Positions 5,013 to 9,344 of a DNA stretch of 9,344 bases are shown here, piece by piece. This DNA comes from Sulfuriferula multivorans (GTDB lineage: Bacteria > Pseudomonadota > Gammaproteobacteria > Burkholderiales > Thiobacillaceae): positions 1 to 9,344 of the forward strand of contig JAAFGW010000100.1 in assembly GCA_010365175.1 (NCBI GenBank), given 5' to 3'. The notes under the pieces are model-generated. The model made no database searches. It was not told the origin of the DNA and saw only the letters and a program-made list of their open reading frames with translations. Each line of letters opens with the position of its first letter. The first letter of the stretch is position 1. A program made the translations under genes and the position numbers.

Positions 5013-5477
5013 TCAGCGTTGTCCATAAAAATGCTCCACGAACGGTTTACGGAAACTCTGATGGCAGGCCAGACAGCTGTTTTGCAGCGTCGCGAAGGAC
5101 GAGATCACGGCTTGCCCATCACTGCGAACGGCAGCCTGCTCCAGTGCCTGCGCTGCTTGGTGCGTTTTCTCGTCATGTCCCTTGAACTTGCCAGCATCAG
5201 CGCCGACAAAACTTAGGATGCGCATCTTCTCTACCAGCGGCGGCTGTGGGTGATCGGCAATCAACGGCGCGATTCTTCTCACCATTTCCCAGTCCTCACG
5301 GGAAATACCGTCGGTAACGCCCTGCATGTTCTTGCCCAGGTCTTGCATGATCTTGCGTAGCGCCAACGGCTTGGCCTTGTCGGCGTCACCGGCCCATGCC
5401 TGCGAGCAGGTGCTCGCCAGGAGCGTGCCGATAACGGTGACTGAGAAAAATGTTTTGAAAGGATGTCGGTGTTGCAT
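5013..5477 (-). CDS. Exported class II cytochrome c (c556/c'-like)
   Basis: A 154-residue precursor. The signal peptide covers about 1-29 (FKTFFSVTVIGTLLASTCSQ, then AWAG). The mature four-helix protein ends with C135-L-A-C138-H139, the covalent heme site in the C-terminal helix that defines class II cytochromes c. R41-K-I-M44 in helix 1 fits the position of the axial Met in low-spin c556 types, whereas high-spin c' types lack it; this is inference from spacing. It would carry electrons in the periplasm or bind small gaseous ligands. ATG 5477 has AAGGAG with a 6-nt spacer; the frame is open to 5522 but the extra residues precede the ribosome binding site. It lies 74 nt after the lipid A deacylase gene and upstream of the sigma operon, with no GGAAC/CGTT box. 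A broken paralogue lies at 8157-8377. Confidence 0.85.
   Translation of the reverse strand: MQHRHPFKTFFSVTVIGTLLASTCSQAWAGDADKAKPLALRKIMQDLGKNMQGVTDGISREDWEMVRRIAPLIADHPQPPLVEKMRILSFVGADAGKFKGHDEKTHQAAQALEQAAVRSDGQAVISSFATLQNSCLACHQSFRKPFVEHFYGQR
5191..5377. repeat. Direct repeat, copy 1 (inside the intact cytochrome gene)
   Basis: These 187 bp align without gaps to 8173-8359, at a constant offset of 2982 bp and in the same orientation. The encoded residues agree at 56 of 63 positions over the AKPLALRKIM to GADAGK block. Long identical runs occur near 5287-5304 and 5325-5356. The copies flank the glucoamylase and lipid A deacylase genes, so recombination between them could delete that pair. 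Confidence 0.8.
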
Positions 5478-5551
5478 GGAAATCTCCTTGAAATGGTTGG
5501 TCAGTGTTTCTTGGGCGAGCATTCAGCGCGTGTAACGCTCCCTGCGCCCCA

Positions 5552-6817
5552 CTAGAACTCAATGCTCAGCGCGACAGAGCCGTAAGCCTGGTTGGATACC
5601 TGCTCTTCGAATTCCCGTGAGCGATAAACACGCATCACGGCCAACTTGGCGCCATGTCCCGCCAGCAGGCCATGAACGCTGATACCGACTGCTGCCTGGG
5701 CAACCCATGGCCGGCGCGTGACACTGTGGCTTGATCGAAAGAGGTTTCCGTCGAGCGAAAAGTCGTGCGCGACAAGTTTTGTTTCGAGCGTTCCGAAAAG
5801 GTGTATACCTGACCGCGGTTTGGTGGCTGTGGTATTGGCACCATCGGCCTCGCTGTGGATCGAGGCGGCCGATGGCGGGCGATTTTCGGCACCTGGCCTG
5901 ATGGGGTAGCTCCCGAAATCGTTCGGCAGATTCCAGCCTATGCGCCCTTCAATGCCAAGCGTGGCGGACGTTTCGATGTTGCCCAGCCGAAGTCCCATCG
6001 ACCGTATCGAGTCGGAAGAAAAACCGGGAATGATGGCGCCCGTTCCGCGATAGTCCCTGAATTTTCGGTCAAGGGCCAATTGAATGGCTGGTTCATTTTT
6101 CAACTGGTGTTGCCAACCCAGAAACCTGTCGGCACCAATCGCATCGTGGACCACGTTTTGTGATTGCTCCGCCAGAGACCACGGGCCGATAACACCCAAT
6201 GTGATCTCGCGCGTATCGAGCATTTCCAGATTCGTTTGTGGTTCATGTTTTCGCCGGTTCCACGACAAACCCATGTAAAGCAATCCCGCATAAGGTCGAT
6301 CATCGAGGATCAGGTCGGTGCGGGAGAAATTCTTCGGGGTGTATATGGACTGGCCAAACTTGACCACCACGTTCTGCGTATTGGCGGAGTTTCCCGCATC
6401 GGCCCAAAAATCGGGGTTCATGAATTTGATGAGTTCCGCATGCAGCCGAACCGGCACCGGCAGGCACTCGGGCCGAAGCCTTCCGGCCATGTCGTGCGAA
6501 ACCAGGGTCAGCGCCACGCCGTTCGTGTAGTTCTGGTCGGTGCTGGTAAACAGGTCGTTCTCCAGCCTTGCGGTGCCTCCCCGGAATCTGACGACCTCAT
6601 TCGCCTTGCAATCCTTGATGCTGGGGGCGTCTTCACTGGCTGCTTGTGCCATGGTCGGCACGAGGTACAAAAAATACAGCATAAGCGCCAACGCGGCTTT
6701 CCCCAGCCCATGCCTTGCCAGCAGATGCATCGTGAGGGGAGGCGAATTTGCCAAAAATTCATGCGGGACGCATTTACGACAGCGCGAACTATTCACCGAT
6801 GACACCGAGGCCTTCAT
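5552..6817 (-). CDS. lpxR: Outer membrane lipid A deacylase, LpxR family
   Basis: A 421-residue beta-barrel protein of the LpxR family (DUF2219, PF09982). LpxR is a Ca-dependent outer membrane enzyme that removes the 3'-acyloxyacyl group from lipid A. The signal region has a long n-part and the core KAALALMLYFLYLVPTMAQA. Active-site-like residues align by pattern with Salmonella LpxR: E86-N87-D88, N96-Y97-T98-N99-G100, and Q220-N-V-V-H224 in the GPWSLAEQSQNVVHDAIG block. FLGWQHQLKNEPAIQLALDR and the DDRPYAGLLYMGLSW block are family signatures. The protein ends in Phe (SVALSIEF), as expected for barrel assembly. ATG 6817 has GGGAGG with a 6-nt spacer and overlaps the glucoamylase stop as ATGA. 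ATG 6730 gives a more ordinary signal peptide but has no ribosome binding site. An insertion rich in Ala/Ser/Thr near residues 315-335 is probably a loop. Family call is strong; activity is inferred. Confidence 0.85.
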   Translation of the reverse strand: MKASVSSVNSSRCRKCVPHEFLANSPPLTMHLLARHGLGKAALALMLYFLYLVPTMAQAASEDAPSIKDCKANEVVRFRGGTARLENDLFTSTDQNYTNGVALTLVSHDMAGRLRPECLPVPVRLHAELIKFMNPDFWADAGNSANTQNVVVKFGQSIYTPKNFSRTDLILDDRPYAGLLYMGLSWNRRKHEPQTNLEMLDTREITLGVIGPWSLAEQSQNVVHDAIGADRFLGWQHQLKNEPAIQLALDRKFRDYRGTGAIIPGFSSDSIRSMGLRLGNIETSATLGIEGRIGWNLPNDFGSYPIRPGAENRPPSAASIHSEADGANTTATKPRSGIHLFGTLETKLVAHDFSLDGNLFRSSHSVTRRPWVAQAAVGISVHGLLAGHGAKLAVMRVYRSREFEEQVSNQAYGSVALSIEF

Positions 6818-8112
6818 AGCCAACCTCCCGTGAAACCCGCTCGCCGTAAGCCGCTGGCAATGTATGGGCAGTTTCGCATCAATCGCCACAACAAGCCGGT
6901 CCGATAATTTTCGATCATCAAGATAATCGGCCCTTTATTAAGCCCGTAATGCCATGGCGATACCCAACCAAAGGGGTTGCCGGATATTTCTGGGCGGGTC
7001 TGGTTGAAAGTCGCTTTGAAGCCGTAGGGATCGGACTCTGTCAATTCAACCTGCTGAATAAGATGGTCTATCGTGGGCAGCACAATCTCTGGTGCGAACG
7101 GCAGCGACGCCACCACGGCCCACGGCGCGATGGTGCCGTCATCCGGTCCGTACGGCACGCCGCGCCCCACGTAATCGAAGAATTGGCGCTCGATGCCGTT
7201 CACTTTGATGGTGTCCGGGCCGGGGCCGTCGCTCGCGGTAAGTCCCCAGTAATGCCGGCCATAGCCGGCGAACTTGAGCGGGTTCTCGATCGCGTACTGT
7301 TGGTGCGCATAAGTCGCGCGGCGGCTGTTCACGAAATAGTCGATGCCCTTGCTACGCATGAAGGCGTCCTGAATGCCGCGAAAGTCGATCCAGACATGCG
7401 AGAGCTGGTGTGTGAACAACGGCCCGGCGTAAAGATAGTCCTGTCCGTAACAGTGTTCCCACCGGTAAGTCGAAGTCCGCGCGGCGTAGCTGCTCTCGGG
7501 CAGCGGATGAGTGGGCGAGCCCAGCCCCAGCATATACAGCAGCAACGCCTCGTCGTAGCCTTCCCAGCGGTACTTGAGAAAGCCGCTTTCGGGCTTCCAG
7601 CCGTGCGTGACCGTGGCGCCGCCATCTTGTGCCCACTGCCAATCGGCGCGGCGATAGAGCGCATCGGCGAGGGTGCGGATTTCATGCTCGTCGGCCGTGT
7701 CCGCGTCAAAATAAATTCCCGCCGTCAACGCGCCCGCCAGCAGAAAAGCGCTGTCTACCGTTGACAGTTCGCATTGCCAGGCGCGCCGGCCGGTCTGCAT
7801 GTCGAGAAAATGATAGTAAAAGCCCTGATAGCCGGTGGCGTCAGGCTCCGGACCTTGCGGGCTGTTCCAGAAAAATCGCAAGGTCGCAAGCGTTCGTTCC
7901 ACCGCCGCGGCACGCGACATAAATCCGCGCTCGACAGCCACCGGGTAAGCCGCCAACGCGAGGCCGGTGGCGGCAATACTTGCCGGCCAATCCGCTGCGG
8001 TCTTGTCGATCACCAGCCCGTTGACTGGATTCGTTTCATGCAGAAAGTAGTTAAATGTTGCGTGCTGAATCTTTTCCAGTTCGGCATCGACGGCTAGTTT
8101 CTTGCTGCTCAT
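6814..8112 (-). CDS. Glucoamylase-family protein (PF10091-like, GH144-related)
   Basis: A 432-residue protein that spans one alpha/alpha-toroid glycosidase-like domain. Family-like blocks are ATFNYFLHETNPVNGLVIDK, SIAATGLALAAYPVAVERGF, WQCELSTVDSAFLLAGALTA, HVWIDFRGIQDAFMRSKGID, YGRHYWGLTASDGPGPDTIK and VPYGPDDGTIAPWAVVASLP. The domain also occurs at the C-terminus of cyclic beta-1,2-glucan synthases and in GH144 beta-1,2-glucanases, so a beta-glucan substrate is plausible but unproven. No signal peptide or lipobox is visible at the N-terminus (MSSKKLAVDAELEKI), so it is predicted cytoplasmic, unlike many GH144 enzymes. ATG 8112 follows GAGGGTGG by 4 nt. The C-terminal stop overlaps the lpxR start as ATGA, implying coupled translation with an outer membrane lipid A enzyme. 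The gene begins just after the broken cytochrome copy, but the N-terminus fits the family and looks complete. Confidence 0.8.
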   Translation of the reverse strand: MSSKKLAVDAELEKIQHATFNYFLHETNPVNGLVIDKTAADWPASIAATGLALAAYPVAVERGFMSRAAAVERTLATLRFFWNSPQGPEPDATGYQGFYYHFLDMQTGRRAWQCELSTVDSAFLLAGALTAGIYFDADTADEHEIRTLADALYRRADWQWAQDGGATVTHGWKPESGFLKYRWEGYDEALLLYMLGLGSPTHPLPESSYAARTSTYRWEHCYGQDYLYAGPLFTHQLSHVWIDFRGIQDAFMRSKGIDYFVNSRRATYAHQQYAIENPLKFAGYGRHYWGLTASDGPGPDTIKVNGIERQFFDYVGRGVPYGPDDGTIAPWAVVASLPFAPEIVLPTIDHLIQQVELTESDPYGFKATFNQTRPEISGNPFGWVSPWHYGLNKGPIILMIENYRTGLLWRLMRNCPYIASGLRRAGFTGGWL

Positions 8113-8156
8113 GGTTCCACCCTCGTGGTCCTGACGTTCTTCGGTTCGATCATGAC

Positions 8157-8377
8157 TTTTCTCGTCCGTTTTCCGGCATCAGCGCCGACGAAACTTAAAA
8201 TGCGCATCTTCTCGGTCAGCGGCGGCTGAGGATGGTCGGCAACCAGCGGTGCAATTTTTGCCATCAGTTCCCAGTCCTCACGGGAAATGCCATCGGTAAC
8301 GACCTGCATGTTCTTGCCCAGGTCTTGCATGATCTTGCGCAGGGCAAGCGGCTTGGCCTCAGCCAGAAGCGTACCGA
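8157..8377 (-). pseudogene. Broken second copy of the class II cytochrome c gene
   Basis: The minus strand encodes KPLALRKIMQDLGKNMQ, VTDGISREDWE, ADHPQPPL and EKMRILSFVGADAGK, with 56 of 63 residues identical to the intact gene at 5013-5477. Three lesions are visible by alignment. First, 36 bp are missing between signal peptide and mature protein: GTLLA joins directly to AKPLAL, losing the cleavage site. Second, a 10-bp deletion around 8167-8172 shifts the frame after GADAGK. Third, the C-terminal half with the CxxCH heme site is absent, homology ending near 8157. Upstream of 8377 no start codon or ribosome binding site matching the intact gene is found, although a frame stays open to 8639. 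It cannot make a cytochrome. Confidence 0.85.
8173..8359. repeat. Direct repeat, copy 2 (inside the broken cytochrome copy)
   Basis: Partner of 5191-5377, same orientation, 2982 bp away. A short further match (8362-8377 with 5416-5431, 14 of 16 bases) continues beyond a 36-bp deletion, and a 10-bp exact match (8157-8166 with 5165-5174) continues on the other side of a 10-bp deletion, showing true common descent rather than domain similarity. Confidence 0.8.
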
Positions 8378-8456
8378 GATGGGGTCTCACGGTCGCCATA
8401 CGACGCGCACGCTGACGGCGGAAGGGAGGAGCCGCAATCGTCAGGTCTGACCGCAC

Positions 8457-8472
8457 GCCGCCATATGGCGGC
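8457..8472. repeat. 16-bp perfect palindrome in a non-coding gap
   Basis: GCCGCCATATGGCGGC, perfectly self-complementary, in the 161-bp stretch (8378-8538) between the broken cytochrome and the efflux gene. That stretch holds no convincing gene. The palindrome could be an operator, the tip of a degraded repeat, or part of a transcript-end hairpin for the efflux gene, but there is no loop and no following T-run. Confidence 0.4.
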
Positions 8473-8538
8473 CCCTGAAACCCAATCCGGTCGGTGACAC
8501 GCAGGCGGTGCCGTTGCATGAGTTGCTGTCCCACCCCG

Positions 8539-9344
8539 TTACGCACCGGTCTGCCCATCGTGTTGTGTTGACGGTCGTTGCTTGCCTGCAGCCTGGCCGC
8601 GCGCATCCGCTGCGGCTGTGCGGGCGTCCCAGCCCCCACCCAGCGCCTTGAACAGTGCGATCAGATCGATGGCGGTGGCGGTGTGAGTACGGACGTAGGC
8701 ATCTTCGGCGTCGCGCAAGACGCGCTCTTCGGCCAGCAGGTCGGTCAGCGCGATATCGCCTGCCTTGAAGCGCATTTGCATGTGAGCGTAGCTGCGGCGT
8801 GCTGCTTCCACGGCCGCGCGCTGACGCTGCACCGCGTCCAGGCCAAGCTTGTAGTCGCTCAGTGCGCGTTCCGCATCGCCCAAGGCGGCTAGCACGGCCC
8901 CCTCATAGGCAAGTGCGGCCTGCTTCTGTCGCGCTTCGCTGGCATGGATCTCCGCGCGCACGCGGCCGCCGTCGAACAGGCGCCAGGAAATCACCGGCAT
9001 GATCGAAAAAGTCTGGCTGGCGGACTCGAACAAATTGCCTGCATCCAGCGATTGGAAACCGCCGCCGGCGCCGATCGACAGCTTCGGAAACAGCTCCGCT
9101 GTGGCCACGCCGATGTCGGCGGTGCGGGCGGCCAGGCGACGTTCGGCGCCACGTACGTCAGGCCGGCGGCGCAGGATGTCGGCGCGTGCGCCCACCGGGA
9201 TCGGAGCCAGCATGATCTCCGGTACGCCTGTGTCGAGCAACGCAAGCTCGCGCTCCGGTGGTGCGCCGAGCAGCACGCCGAGGCCAAGCGCGGCGCCGCG
9301 CAGCCGCGCGCGAATACCGGGCAGGCCGGCGGCGGCGGCGGCCA
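8539..9344 (-). CDS. RND efflux outer membrane factor, NodT family (N-terminus outside window)
   Basis: The frame is open to the window edge, so only about the last 268 residues are seen. The segment after a GVLLGAPPE block contains IPVGARADILRRRPDVRGAE and RLAARTADIGVATAELFPKL, classic NodT-family outer membrane factor motifs, then VISWRLFDGGRVRAEIHASE opening the second OEP domain (PF02321), and RFKAGDIALTDLLAEERVLR with a terminal IALFKALGGGW. The C-terminal tail after GGGW (about 28 residues, Ala/Gln-rich) is ordinary for the family. These proteins form the trimeric outer membrane channel of tripartite pumps and are usually N-terminally lipidated; that part is off-window. A pump and adaptor gene are expected upstream, beyond 9344. 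An in-frame GTG at 9276 is not the start, because family sequence continues upstream of it (GIRARLRGAALGLG). Confidence 0.9.
   Translation of the reverse strand, partial: AAAAAGLPGIRARLRGAALGLGVLLGAPPERELALLDTGVPEIMLAPIPVGARADILRRRPDVRGAERRLAARTADIGVATAELFPKLSIGAGGGFQSLDAGNLFESASQTFSIMPVISWRLFDGGRVRAEIHASEARQKQAALAYEGAVLAALGDAERALSDYKLGLDAVQRQRAAVEAARRSYAHMQMRFKAGDIALTDLLAEERVLRDAEDAYVRTHTATAIDLIALFKALGGGWDARTAAADARGQAAGKQRPSTQHDGQTGA

Noticed and set aside
6949..7764. Plus-strand open frame of 271 codons
   Set aside because: It lies wholly antisense to the well-supported glucoamylase-family gene, has no ribosome binding site and resembles no family; it is a GC-rich shadow.
7629..7922. Plus-strand Arg/Pro-rich open frame
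   Set aside because: Antisense shadow of the glucoamylase-family gene with composition typical of a wrong frame.
8378..8639. Frame continuing upstream of the broken cytochrome copy as a 176-residue protein
   Set aside because: Residues before GTLLA are Arg/Gln-rich with no family resemblance and overlap the efflux gene end; the frame is open by chance.

Overview
The window looks like a chromosomal accessory region of a Gram-negative, probably betaproteobacterial, organism. The reasons are inference from gene families: a lipid A deacylase, NodT-type RND outer membrane factors, a class II cytochrome c, an ECF sigma factor operon with a Spy/CpxP-like sensor, and a relaxase C-terminus of the kind carried by Tn4371-like integrative elements. 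No tRNA, rRNA, CRISPR array, intact transposase or integrase was seen. Nearly all intact genes lie on the minus strand, so functional order runs right to left.

Left end (1-1680) is a gene graveyard. It holds the C-terminal tail of a relaxase (+), the C-terminal tail of an outer membrane efflux protein (-), an internal piece of an acetyl-CoA hydrolase/CoA-transferase (+), one intact small monooxygenase-fold gene (972-1262, -), and a chimera. In the chimera the promoter, ribosome binding site and N-terminus of a serine hydrolase run into the C-terminal tail of a collagen-like Gly-X-Y protein in another frame. The nearby relaxase tail suggests the edge of a decayed integrative element.

1749-2767 (-) is a tight three-gene unit, visibly AT-richer than its right-hand neighbours. 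It encodes a 44-residue lipoprotein and two four-helix membrane proteins. The lipoprotein stop and the next start overlap in ATGA.

2822-4901 (-) is the regulatory core: an ECF sigma factor, a zinc-finger (ZAS) anti-sigma factor and a membrane-anchored Spy/CnrX-like sensor, joined by two ATGA overlaps, followed by an exported His-rich protein. Near-identical ECF-type promoters (GGAAC, 16 bp, CGTTGAA) lie in front of the sigma gene and in front of the exported-protein gene. This predicts an autoregulated envelope-stress or metal-responsive circuit whose local target is the exported protein.

5013-8112 (-) contains a glucoamylase-family (PF10091-like) gene overlapping a lipid A deacylase (LpxR) gene by ATGA, then an exported cytochrome c of the c556/c' class. 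A second, broken copy of the cytochrome gene lies upstream of the glucoamylase gene as a direct repeat about 3 kb away.

8539-9344 (-) is the C-terminal part of a NodT-family outer membrane efflux protein whose start lies beyond the window.
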